Source of the DNA: Geobacter sp. UBA2189
GTDB taxonomy: Bacteria > Desulfobacterota > Desulfuromonadia > Geobacterales > Pseudopelobacteraceae
Direction of reading: 5' to 3'
Assembly: GCA_002328035.1 (NCBI GenBank)
Contig: DCVL01000046.1
Coordinates: 1-64,000 of the forward strand
Length of the DNA stretch: 64,000 nucleotides
Shown here: positions 9,306 through 17,735 of the stretch, in pieces
Position numbering within the stretch: position 1 is the stretch's first letter
Layout: each line of letters starts with the position of its first letter
Notes under the pieces: generated by a model
Seen by the model: the letters and a program-made list of their open reading frames with translations, nothing else
Told to the model about the DNA's origin: nothing
Database searches by the model: none
Translations under genes and position numbers: made by a program

Positions 9306-9528
9306 TCTAAAGACTCACTCTTGATGCGTTCACAAAACCCCCAAAATATCCCTTTTCAGGCTTGCAAAATGCTTTATGTTCCCTACAGCCAAACTTTACA
9401 TGCTTTTACTCCTTATATTCCGTGGGGTTCCTGTTTGTAGCTTTATTTTTTGAAAATCAGTTACTGTGGACGGCTGAATTCTGGCATATCACTACAAGTA
9501 CAAGCTATACAGATAAAGGGAGTAGAAC

Positions 9529-11175
9529 ATGCATGAAAAAATTTATGTGATCGGTCATCGTAATCCCGACACAGACTCCATTGCTTCAGCTATCGCATAT
9601 GCGGCTTTCAGGCATAGCCTCGGAGAGACCAACATTATTCCTGCCATGGCTGGCAGACCCAACCCCCAAACAAGTTATATTTTAGAAAGGTTGGGTATTG
9701 AACCACCACTGTACCTTGCTGATGTCCATCCCAAGGTACGCGACGTGGTTAAGCGTAGCCCTGTCACCGCTTTTGCAGATCTTCCGTTAAAGGCAGCGTT
9801 GGAACTTTTTCATCGTCATGCCATACGTGTTCTGCCGGTGATTGATCAGCAACAGATACCGCTGGGGCTGGTCTCTCTTCTCAAACTTTCCGAAAAGTAC
9901 CTGGTAGCCGGTGCTGATCGGCGACGTGGTATTGACAGCTCATTGGTAGCTCTGTCCAGTAGCCTCGAGGCAACGGTGTTGGCCGGAAAACTCTCTGATC
10001 ATGTCGAGCATTTGCACCTCTTCATCGGTGCAATGACGGAAAATTCCTTCAGCAAGCGGATTGATGGATACGATCCAGCCAGCTTATTAATTCTGACTGG
10101 TGACCGTCCCTCTATCCAGCGCTCTGCCATTGAATCAGGTGTTAGGTTATTGGTGGTGACCGGTGGCCTTGAGGTTACGGAAGAGATTATTGAGCTGGCC
10201 TCGCGACAGGGCGTTGTTCTACTTTCTACCCCCCACGACACCTCTACAGCGGCCTGGCTTGCACGGCTTTCTACGCCGCTTTCATGTTTTATTGAGCATA
10301 AGTTTGAGCGTATCGGAGTGAGCGAACCGCTAGAACATCTACGCCTGAAGCTGCTTCATTCCGGTGAGCCTGCTGTGATTGCGGTCGAGGAGGATGGAAC
10401 CGTTGCCGGTATTGCCACCAAGTCCTCACTTCTGACGCCATTGCCATATGCCCTTATACTGGTTGATCACAATGAGTTGTCCCAGGCCGTTCCGGGAGCT
10501 GAATCTGTTGAGATACTTGCCATTATTGACCACCACAAACTTGGTAATCCTCCAACCAACCAGCCTATCACGTTTATGGCAGCTCCGCTGGGGAGCACCT
10601 GTTCCATTGTCGCCGGCCTCTACCGTGAGCGGGGTATGGAGCCGGAACAATCAATTGCTGCCCTGTTGCTGGCCGGCATTATCTCAGACACCGTAATTCT
10701 AAAATCTCCTACTACAACAGGCAGGGATCGTAAACTGGCAGCCTGGCTTGAATCGTTAGCTGGACTTGACCATCTCGCCTTCGGACGTGATATTTTTTCC
10801 TCCTGCAGCGGTTTTTCAGCTCATGATTCTATTGAAAAAGCCGTTCGATCAGATTTTAAACAGTTTAATGCAGGTGAAATGAGGTTTGGCGTCGGTCAGG
10901 TTGAGGTTGTCGGATTCGACGAATTTTCGGGAGTGAAAGAACAGCTTCGTACAATTTTAGGGCAGATTAAAGAGAGTGACAAGCTTGACATGGTTGGGTT
11001 AATGGTTACTGATATCTACAGTGAGACCACACTGTTTCTGGCAGAAGGAATGAATGAACTTGCCCATTTGATGGGGTATCCCCAACAAGAGCCGCACCTG
11101 TATGAGCTTAAGGGTGTCATGTCACGCAAGAAACAGATGATACCCCATCTTTTGAAGGTACTGGGGGCGTTATAG
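9529..11175 (+). CDS. manganese-dependent inorganic pyrophosphatase with CBS/DRTGG insert
   Basis: 548 aa. The DHH-family N-terminus (GHRNPDTDS) is followed by a CBS domain (about 70-130), a DRTGG-like region (about 135-250), a second CBS (about 255-310), the DHH motif IIDHH and a C-terminal DHHA2 domain. This is the regulatory class II PPase layout: PPi hydrolysis with Mn, controlled by adenine nucleotides on the CBS pair. AAGGGA lies ahead of the ATG. It is a stand-alone cytoplasmic enzyme in the gap between the exported cluster and ruvB. Confidence 0.85.
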   Translation: MHEKIYVIGHRNPDTDSIASAIAYAAFRHSLGETNIIPAMAGRPNPQTSYILERLGIEPPLYLADVHPKVRDVVKRSPVTAFADLPLKAALELFHRHAIRVLPVIDQQQIPLGLVSLLKLSEKYLVAGADRRRGIDSSLVALSSSLEATVLAGKLSDHVEHLHLFIGAMTENSFSKRIDGYDPASLLILTGDRPSIQRSAIESGVRLLVVTGGLEVTEEIIELASRQGVVLLSTPHDTSTAAWLARLSTPLSCFIEHKFERIGVSEPLEHLRLKLLHSGEPAVIAVEEDGTVAGIATKSSLLTPLPYALILVDHNELSQAVPGAESVEILAIIDHHKLGNPPTNQPITFMAAPLGSTCSIVAGLYRERGMEPEQSIAALLLAGIISDTVILKSPTTTGRDRKLAAWLESLAGLDHLAFGRDIFSSCSGFSAHDSIEKAVRSDFKQFNAGEMRFGVGQVEVVGFDEFSGVKEQLRTILGQIKESDKLDMVGLMVTDIYSETTLFLAEGMNELAHLMGYPQQEPHLYELKGVMSRKKQMIPHLLKVLGAL

Positions 11176-11360
11176 AGCCATAATTAAACGGGTGGCCATT
11201 GACACGTCGGATTTTGGAAGGTTCTCAAAGAGAGAACAGGTTTTACCTTGCCCTTCCCCATCAAACCGTGTTTACAGTTTTGCATCACTGATTCCAGTAT
11301 CTATGATTACAGCAGTCAGTTACCGTTTTTTGATTTTTTGTTGTTCACAAGCAGGGCAAA

Positions 11361-12395
11361 ATGCGGCATAGTTCGATTATGGAACGTGCTATTACACCTG
11401 AAAAAAGTGAAGATGATCTCCAGTTTGATGCTACCCTGCGTCCACGCACCCTTCAAGATTATGTTGGTCAAAAAAAAATCAGAGAGAATCTCAAGCTGTT
11501 TATAGATGCCGCAAGAGGTCGTTCTGAAGCGCTTGATCATGTCCTGCTTTACGGACCGCCTGGTCTTGGCAAGACAACTCTGGCCAATATTATTGCATCT
11601 GAAATGGGGGTCAATATAAAGTCCACCTCTGGTCCTGTAATTGAACGTCCAGGTGATCTTGCAGCCATTTTAACAAACCTTGAACCTCATGATGTGCTTT
11701 TTATTGATGAAATCCACCGCCTCTCTCATGTTGTAGAGGAGATACTTTATCCGGCGATGGAAGATTTTCAGCTGGATATAATAATCGGTCAGGGACCCAG
11801 CGCGCGCAGCATCAAACTGGACTTACCAAGATTTACTCTGGTTGGCGCCACAACACGTGCCGGACTTCTTTCATCCCCATTGCGAGATCGTTTTGGTGTT
11901 ATTTCTCGCCTCGAATTCTACACATTCGAAGAGCTCTCTTCTATTGTTACACGTTCTGCACGAATCTTAGGGATCTCTATTGACAAAGAAGGCTCTCTTG
12001 AGCTTGCCCGTCGCAGCAGAGGTACACCACGAATAGCAAACCGCCTCTTAAGGCGTGTCAGGGATTATGCGCAGGTGAGAGCTGACGGGATAATAACAAT
12101 AACAGTTGTTAAGGACACGCTACTGATGCTTGAAATTGACGAGATGGGTTTTGACCAGATGGATCGGATGATACTTCTTACAATCATTGATAAATTTGGC
12201 GGTGGCCCTGTCGGACTTGACACTATTAGCGCAGCCATATCAGAAGAGAGTGATACTATCGAGGATGTTTATGAACCATTCCTTATTCAGAATGGATTTT
12301 TGAATCGGACTCCCAGGGGTCGTGTTGCCACTCCTGCAGCGTATAGACACTTTGGCCGGCTTGTGCCTGAACTGCCACAGGGAACTCTTTTTTGA
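11361..12395 (+). CDS. ruvB: Holliday junction branch-migration ATPase RuvB
   Basis: 344 aa, normal for the family. AAA+ ATPase with Walker A GPPGLGKT (65-72), Walker B DEIHR, the RuvB wedge region and a C-terminal winged helix (GGGPVGLDT...TPRGR). It drives branch migration with RuvA. ruvA and ruvC are not in this window. The ATG at 11361 has only a weak CAGGG site; 11379 (MERAIT) is a possible shorter start. The next gene overlaps the stop (TGATG). Confidence 0.97.
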   Translation: MRHSSIMERAITPEKSEDDLQFDATLRPRTLQDYVGQKKIRENLKLFIDAARGRSEALDHVLLYGPPGLGKTTLANIIASEMGVNIKSTSGPVIERPGDLAAILTNLEPHDVLFIDEIHRLSHVVEEILYPAMEDFQLDIIIGQGPSARSIKLDLPRFTLVGATTRAGLLSSPLRDRFGVISRLEFYTFEELSSIVTRSARILGISIDKEGSLELARRSRGTPRIANRLLRRVRDYAQVRADGIITITVVKDTLLMLEIDEMGFDQMDRMILLTIIDKFGGGPVGLDTISAAISEESDTIEDVYEPFLIQNGFLNRTPRGRVATPAAYRHFGRLVPELPQGTLF

Positions 12396-13075
12396 TGCTT
12401 AAACAACAAGCACTTGATCTACCTGTAAATCCACGTTACAGCTTTGAAACCTTTGTTCAGTGCGATGGTAATAGTACAGCGCTTGAATTCAGCCGAAAAC
12501 TTGCAGATCCATCAGAACCTGAAAATCTGCTTTACCTGTACGGCCCTGCCGGTTCTGGAAAGACCCATCTTCTTAATGCTATAGGTGGCAAGCTTTGCGG
12601 CAATAGCTACAATATCCTATCATGCCAAGATCTTAAAATTCCAATAAACGTCGATAGTGCTTGCCTTCTGGTTGACGATCTTGAACAGATGCCTGACAAC
12701 CCTGATCTGCGTAACGCATTGTGGGAAGAGTTTAACCATTATTATGCCAAAGGCCATATCCTGGCTTTTGCAGGTCGCTTGCCTCCCAGAGATATTCCTA
12801 ATATTGATGAGCATCTTGTTTCACGTCTTCTCTGGGGACTTGTTGCGCATCTTGATGTATCGGATGAACATTCCCGTTATATGCTTATCCTTAAACTTGC
12901 CCAGGATCGCCATATTTTGATACCTGACGATGTTATATCCTGGCTTCTCAGCGTATTGCCTCGTGATGTGGGCTCGTTGCTTGAAGCTTCTGACGCCCTG
13001 TATCGGGCTGCTTTGCAGCACAAATGCCGAATAAATCTGCGCCTTGCCAAAGAACTTTTTATAACGAAACCTTAA
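12395..13075 (+). CDS. DnaA/Hda-like AAA+ protein
   Basis: 226 aa, starting at the ATG overlapping the ruvB stop. One AAA+ domain with Walker A GPAGSGKTH and a DnaA-like sequence around it, Walker B-like LLVDDLE, and an SRLLWGL arginine-box region. It has no DnaA domain IV for oriC binding, which is the layout of Hda-type regulators of replication initiation. Coupling to ruvB suggests co-expression with repair genes. A replication-control role is inferred from the family. Confidence 0.75.
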   Translation: MLKQQALDLPVNPRYSFETFVQCDGNSTALEFSRKLADPSEPENLLYLYGPAGSGKTHLLNAIGGKLCGNSYNILSCQDLKIPINVDSACLLVDDLEQMPDNPDLRNALWEEFNHYYAKGHILAFAGRLPPRDIPNIDEHLVSRLLWGLVAHLDVSDEHSRYMLILKLAQDRHILIPDDVISWLLSVLPRDVGSLLEASDALYRAALQHKCRINLRLAKELFITKP

Positions 13076-13150
13076 ATATATGAAAAATTTCTTACAATTG
13101 AATAAACGATTTCTTATCGTAAAAAAAGTACCCATAGAACTTCCACTGCA

Positions 13151-14464
13151 ATGAAATCCCCTGAAGAGATAGAGCTGGCAAAAAAACGCCGTGAACTGGC
13201 TGAATTGCTTGAAGAACAATCGCTGATTGAGCGTGAGCTGGCTGCGATAAAGGCTGAGATCCGTATATTTGAGCGTTCATATGAACAGATGCTTGGGGGG
13301 CGGATTACTGAACTGGAACAGTTCGAGTGGGAGATCAGCGGATTATTGGGGTCGGGAGAAACTGAAGAAGAACACCAGAAATATTTTTATACGGCTGATC
13401 ATGAAATATCCAGAAGACCGGTACACAGAACTACATTGCTGGATGATGACCCCGAAACCAGCAGTTTGAATGAAGAAAAGAACCTAAAGTCGCTGTACAG
13501 AGATGTTGCCAAAACAATTCACCCCGATCTGGCTTCTGATGATCATGAACGTTTCAGAAGACAGGATTTTATGGCGCAGGCAAATCTGGCTTATCATGAG
13601 GGGGATCGTGCAGGTTTACAGCAGATTTTAAAGGAATGGATGCTTGGTCCTAAAACTGCGAAAGGTCTTGATATTGGAGCGGAACTTATCAGATTGATTC
13701 GCCAGATTGCTCAAACCAGACTAACTATAAAAGAACTAACTAAAAAGATCGAAGAGTTACGCAGATCCGATATTTATCGCTTCAGGCAACGGGTTGATGA
13801 TGCTTTAATGGATGGCATTGACCTTCTGGCTGAAATGTCAACCACTGTTGACCTTGATATATCTAAAGCAAGAAAACGTCTTGCAATGCTGCGCGGTGAA
13901 GAGGAGGTACAGGAGGATCGCAGTACACCTCCGCTAAAAAGCCGTGTCATCAGGTTTCCCTCAAAAAAATCATTCGGAACGGTTTACTTAAGGTCGTTAA
14001 AATCTGTTGACTACAGGGATTGGCAAAAACTCGGTGCTGCAAAGGGGATACGTGAAATCCCTCTGGACAGGGCTGTGAGGCTTGACCTCCGTGGTAACGA
14101 AACATCAGCAATTGAACTTCTTGGTCTGCTTCAGCCTAATGACCTGCAGGCATTATTCCTTTATGATATAGACAATAAGGCACTATCTGGAATCTGCCAT
14201 CTTGCAGGCCTGGAAGAACTGTATCTCTCAAATACGACTGTATCTGATGAGGGATTGAAAAATCTTGATTGCCTGCCCAATCTAAAACGTCTTTATCTAT
14301 ACCATTCAGAGATTACCGATAAGGGTCTGCCAAACATATATCCGCTTACATGGCTGCGCTATATAACTTTCAGCGGTACCAAGGTAACCGAAAAAGGGTT
14401 GGCAGCATTAAGGGCTGCACTTCCAAACTGCAAGGTTATCACATTTAAATGGCGCTATGAATAA
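13151..14464 (+). CDS. coiled-coil / J-domain / leucine-rich repeat protein
   Basis: 437 aa. A charged coiled coil (about 1-60) is followed by a J-domain core with the diagnostic HPD (AKTIHPDL, near 125) and its helix III (NLAYHEGDRAGLQQIL), a second helical region (about 175-260), and a C-terminal set of leucine-rich repeats (about 310-430: LEELYLSNT, LKRLYLYHS, LRYITFSGT). J domains stimulate DnaK ATPase and LRRs bind proteins, so a dedicated co-chaperone is plausible (inference). No strong ribosome site is seen before the ATG. Confidence 0.7.
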   Translation: MKSPEEIELAKKRRELAELLEEQSLIERELAAIKAEIRIFERSYEQMLGGRITELEQFEWEISGLLGSGETEEEHQKYFYTADHEISRRPVHRTTLLDDDPETSSLNEEKNLKSLYRDVAKTIHPDLASDDHERFRRQDFMAQANLAYHEGDRAGLQQILKEWMLGPKTAKGLDIGAELIRLIRQIAQTRLTIKELTKKIEELRRSDIYRFRQRVDDALMDGIDLLAEMSTTVDLDISKARKRLAMLRGEEEVQEDRSTPPLKSRVIRFPSKKSFGTVYLRSLKSVDYRDWQKLGAAKGIREIPLDRAVRLDLRGNETSAIELLGLLQPNDLQALFLYDIDNKALSGICHLAGLEELYLSNTTVSDEGLKNLDCLPNLKRLYLYHSEITDKGLPNIYPLTWLRYITFSGTKVTEKGLAALRAALPNCKVITFKWRYE

Positions 14465-14554
14465 TCATATAAGTGCTTGCAAAGCAAATGGAATATCGGT
14501 ACTGTACTCGACACACTTGATATAAGAGATTACTAACAAGGAGTTAACTGCTGC

Positions 14555-14773
14555 ATGAGCAAAGAAGAAGCAATAGAAGTAGAAGGTACGGTAATTGAAC
14601 CACTGCCGAACGCAATGTTCAGGGTTAAGCTGGAAAACGACCATATTGTATTGGCTCATATTTCCGGTAAGATGCGAAAGTATTTCATCAAAATCCTGCC
14701 AGGTGACAAGGTCACGGTCGAGCTTTCTCCATATGATTTGAGCCGTGGACGGATTACCTACCGCGCAAAATAG
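14555..14773 (+). CDS. infA: translation initiation factor IF-1
   Basis: 72 aa, full length: a single S1/OB fold with VEGTVIEPLPNAMFRV, HISGKMRKYFIKILPGD and LSRGRITYR. It binds the 30S A site during initiation. AAGGAG lies upstream. It is followed by a hairpin terminator and then efp. Confidence 0.97.
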   Translation: MSKEEAIEVEGTVIEPLPNAMFRVKLENDHIVLAHISGKMRKYFIKILPGDKVTVELSPYDLSRGRITYRAK

Positions 14774-14803
14774 AACCTTCCATTAAATTACATCAAACAC
14801 AAG

Positions 14804-14845
14804 AACTCATGCCAACTGTTAAAAACAGCACATGAGTTTTGCTTG
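14804..14845 (+). terminator. hairpin terminator after infA
   Basis: The stem aactcatg (14804-14811) pairs with catgagtt (14831-14838). An inner ctgtt/aacag stem extends it and a short T-rich stretch follows. It separates infA from efp. Confidence 0.6.
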
Positions 14846-14875
14846 TTGTTTATATTTGAAATAAGGAGACCATAT

Positions 14876-15439
14876 ATGCTGTCTGTCGCTGATCTTAAAA
14901 AAGGCACCAAACTTATTCTTGATGGTGATCCATATATAGTAACTACATTTGACTTTGTTAAACCCGGTAAAGGTCAGGCTTTGTACAAATGCAAGATGAA
15001 AAACATGATTAACGGCTCAACCCTTGATCGTACATATCGTTCTGGAGAAAATTTCGAGCCTGCCAGTATGGATGAACGTGATATGGAATATCTTTACAGA
15101 GAAGGTACACATTACACCTTTATGGATCAACAGACTTACGATCAGGTTTTGATGGAAGAAGAAACTGTTGGAGATGCCAAAAACTTTCTTCTTGAAAACA
15201 CCAAGGTGGCCGTTCTCTTGTTTGGCACAAAACCAATCGGGGTTACACTTCCTAACTTTATAAATCTGCGGGTAACACAGACCGATCCCTGGGTAAAAGG
15301 GGATACATCAGGCAGTGATTCAAAACCTGCGACTGTTGAGACCGGATATGTTTTGCGTGTGCCACCATTTATTGAAGAGGGAGAAGTAATAGTTATTGAC
15401 ACACGAAACGGTGAATATTCAACAAGACTTAAAGGTTAA
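14876..15439 (+). CDS. efp: translation elongation factor P
   Basis: 187 aa. The start at 14876 (MLSVADLKKG) is chosen because AAGGAG ends just upstream; an in-frame ATG at 14843 is too early for the family. It has a KOW-like N-domain and two OB domains. Lys32 in the loop KPGKGQA is the position that EpmA beta-lysylates in gammaproteobacteria. EF-P relieves ribosome stalling at polyproline. epmA follows 3 bp later, which supports lysine-type modification here. Confidence 0.96.
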   Translation: MLSVADLKKGTKLILDGDPYIVTTFDFVKPGKGQALYKCKMKNMINGSTLDRTYRSGENFEPASMDERDMEYLYREGTHYTFMDQQTYDQVLMEEETVGDAKNFLLENTKVAVLLFGTKPIGVTLPNFINLRVTQTDPWVKGDTSGSDSKPATVETGYVLRVPPFIEEGEVIVIDTRNGEYSTRLKG

Positions 15440-15442
15440 AAA

Positions 15443-16348
15443 TTGTTTAAAAAAAACACGCTTCATATTCGTGCCAGAGTAATCCAGACAATCCGTGATT
15501 TTTTTAACGAGAGGGGGTTTCTTGAAATAGAGACCCCCTCTCTTATTCCTGCAAACGCACCGGAAGAAAATATTGATCCGGTATCTGCTCTCCCTTGGCA
15601 ACTTCAGACTTCTCCTGAAATCTGCATGAAGAGGATGTTATGCCGTGGATATGACAGGATCTTCCAGATATGTCGTTGTTGGCGCGCCGATGAAAGGGGC
15701 TTAAGACACCTTTCCGAATTTTCAATGCTTGAATGGTACCGAAGCAACTCAGATTATAACGACCTTATGGATGACTGCATAGCTTTGCTCCAGAAAGTAG
15801 CTGCAAACTGTACTGAAGACCACTTCTTCCATCAAAAAGATCGTAAAATCAACCCGCAGGATGTATGGCATAAAATAAGCGTGCAAGAGGCCTTTTCACG
15901 TTTTGCAGAGGCTGATGCGCTGGAAAGCTCACAAAATGGTCTATTTGACGAAGTACTTACATCACTTGTTGAGCCAGCCCTTGCAAACTTTGATACCCCC
16001 GTTATCCTGACGGATTATCCGGCTAAACTTGCGGCACTTTCGAAAATCAAGCAGGACAATCCTGATTTTGCAGAGCGTTTTGAGCTATATGCAGGTGGAC
16101 TCGAACTGGCCAACGGATTTAGTGAGCTAACTGATCCGGTTGAGCAGCGGAGACGCTTTGAAGAAGCAAATGAGATCAGACATAGATGTGGAAGAACAGA
16201 ATTACCACTGCCTGAACCTTTTCTTGCAGAACTGTCAGCTATGCCAGAATCAGCCGGAATAGCTTTAGGGCTTGATCGTCTTGTAATGCTTACCGTTGGA
16301 GCTGAATCCATTGATCAGGTGGTAGCCTTTTCACCAGAATCCTTGTAG
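15443..16348 (+). CDS. epmA: EF-P lysyl-modification enzyme EpmA (GenX)
   Basis: 301 aa, starting with TTG 3 bp after efp; no ATG is suitably placed. Class II LysRS-like catalytic core without the anticodon-binding domain: ETPSLIPANAPE, FQICRCWRADERG, HLSEFSMLEWY and motif 3 GIALGLDRLVML. EpmA attaches (R)-beta-lysine to EF-P. The beta-lysine-forming partner EpmB is not in the window. Its 3' end overlaps the convergent xseA by 34 bp. Confidence 0.93.
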   Translation: MFKKNTLHIRARVIQTIRDFFNERGFLEIETPSLIPANAPEENIDPVSALPWQLQTSPEICMKRMLCRGYDRIFQICRCWRADERGLRHLSEFSMLEWYRSNSDYNDLMDDCIALLQKVAANCTEDHFFHQKDRKINPQDVWHKISVQEAFSRFAEADALESSQNGLFDEVLTSLVEPALANFDTPVILTDYPAKLAALSKIKQDNPDFAERFELYAGGLELANGFSELTDPVEQRRRFEEANEIRHRCGRTELPLPEPFLAELSAMPESAGIALGLDRLVMLTVGAESIDQVVAFSPESL

Positions 16349-17679
16349 ATCTCCTGAACACTGCAGAGCATGCTCCCCTTATGAAGCCTTAAACTGATTT
16401 TTTCACCAATCCCCAGCTGATCAGCGTTTTTAAGAACTTTGCCATCAGGGATACACGAAGCAACGCAGAACCCTCTGGCCAGGGTATGTAAAGGTGACAA
16501 AACCTCCAAACGCGCAACAGCCTCTCCATTTTTTCTTCCCAGAATGTCAAGTTGATGTTCAAGCTGACGTTCAGCACGTTCAGAGAGAAGAATAAGTTCC
16601 TGCCTCAGCCTGCCTATCTTTACCGTTGGATGAAAACCTGCCAGTTGTTGTTCATGCCGTGAAAGCTGTTCTCTGCGTCTTATAAACAGATTAAGTAATG
16701 CGAGATCCAGCCGTGCTGAGAGATCATCAATACGTTGCCCCCAATGCCCCAGTAATCTGCTCGGATCATGCAACGAGCGAAGCAGTCCATCAACTGTTCT
16801 CCGATGCAGATTCAACTGTCCTGCAATGCCATGATGCAGACGATTAAGAAGATTTTCTATCTGCTGATTAAGTTCATCTCTCGCTCTACAGACCAACTCT
16901 GCCGCAGCCGAAGGGGTTGCTGCCCTGAGATCCGAGGTAAAATCCGATATAGTCCAGTCAGTTTCATGACCAACAGCAGATATAACGGGAATCTTTGAAC
17001 GATATATTGCTCTTGCCACCACCTCTTCGTTAAATGCCCAAAGGTCTTCAAGTGAACCGCCACCTCGCCCTACAATCATCACATCTACCGCATGCAGGGT
17101 ATTTAAGTCATCAATGGCAGTGGCTATCTCATCTGCAGCTCCCTCCCCCTGCACCTTTACAGGGTAAAGAAGCAGCTCAACCGATGCATTACGCCTTCCA
17201 AGCACATTAAGGATATCATGTATCGCAGCTCCGCTTTTTGATGTAACTACACCTATACGCTTTGGAATTTTTGGAGGAACCTGCTTCTTTGATTCATCAA
17301 AAAGCCCCTCCCCTGCCAGGCGTTCCTTCAGCTGAATGAAAGCTGCCTGTAGAGCTCCAACACCTTTAGGTTCAGCATACTCTGCAATAAGCTGGTATTC
17401 ACCACGTTGTTCATAAACAGAAATACGCCCTCTAAGAATCAGAGCCATTCCTTCTTCAATCCTGAATCTTACGGCTTTGACACTGCTTCTGAACATGACA
17501 CAACGGAGCATTGCACCAGCATCTTTAATAGTAAAATAAAGATGCCCCGAAGAAGGGGTCGCAAAATTGGAGACCTCTCCTTCCAGCCAAACCTGCTCAA
17601 AATTTTCCTCAAGCGTCTCTTTAAGCAAAGTCGTGAGACGACTAACAGTCAGTATTGTTCGAGAAGAAAATAGATTCAT
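16315..17679 (-). CDS. xseA: exodeoxyribonuclease VII large subunit
   Basis: 454 aa. N-terminal OB-fold domain (VWLEGEVSNFATPSSGHLYFTIKD), then the XseA catalytic core (IGVVTSKSGAAIHDI, IVGRGGGSLEDLWAFNEE, SAVGHETD, DLRAATPSAAAE) and a long helical C-terminal part. With XseB it degrades single-stranded DNA. xseB is not adjacent. The start has no clear ribosome site. It is divergent from the ParA-like gene with a 50-bp gap and convergent with epmA. Confidence 0.95.
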   Translation of the reverse strand: MNLFSSRTILTVSRLTTLLKETLEENFEQVWLEGEVSNFATPSSGHLYFTIKDAGAMLRCVMFRSSVKAVRFRIEEGMALILRGRISVYEQRGEYQLIAEYAEPKGVGALQAAFIQLKERLAGEGLFDESKKQVPPKIPKRIGVVTSKSGAAIHDILNVLGRRNASVELLLYPVKVQGEGAADEIATAIDDLNTLHAVDVMIVGRGGGSLEDLWAFNEEVVARAIYRSKIPVISAVGHETDWTISDFTSDLRAATPSAAAELVCRARDELNQQIENLLNRLHHGIAGQLNLHRRTVDGLLRSLHDPSRLLGHWGQRIDDLSARLDLALLNLFIRRREQLSRHEQQLAGFHPTVKIGRLRQELILLSERAERQLEHQLDILGRKNGEAVARLEVLSPLHTLARGFCVASCIPDGKVLKNADQLGIGEKISLRLHKGSMLCSVQEIYKDSGEKATT

Positions 17680-17704
17680 GCTCAGGAAAATATCACATAA
17701 CCTG

Positions 17705-17735
17705 CTTCATGGTCAAACCAGGGTTGACCATGAAG
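17705..17735 (+). promoter_or_regulatory. 12-bp inverted repeat over the ParA-like gene start
   Basis: cttcatggtcaa (17705-17716) and ttgaccatgaag (17724-17735) form a perfect 12-bp inverted repeat with loop accaggg. The loop holds AGGG, the only plausible ribosome site, and the ATG at 17730 lies in the right arm. It could be an mRNA hairpin gating translation or an operator in the xseA/ParA-like gene divergent region. Confidence 0.55.

Noticed and set aside
11248..11505. Open frame overlapping the ruvB start
   Set aside because: It runs into conserved RuvB coding sequence in another frame and has no ribosome site.
14843..14875. Upstream in-frame ATG for efp
   Set aside because: It would add 11 residues not found in EF-P and lacks a ribosome site; 14876 has AAGGAG in place.
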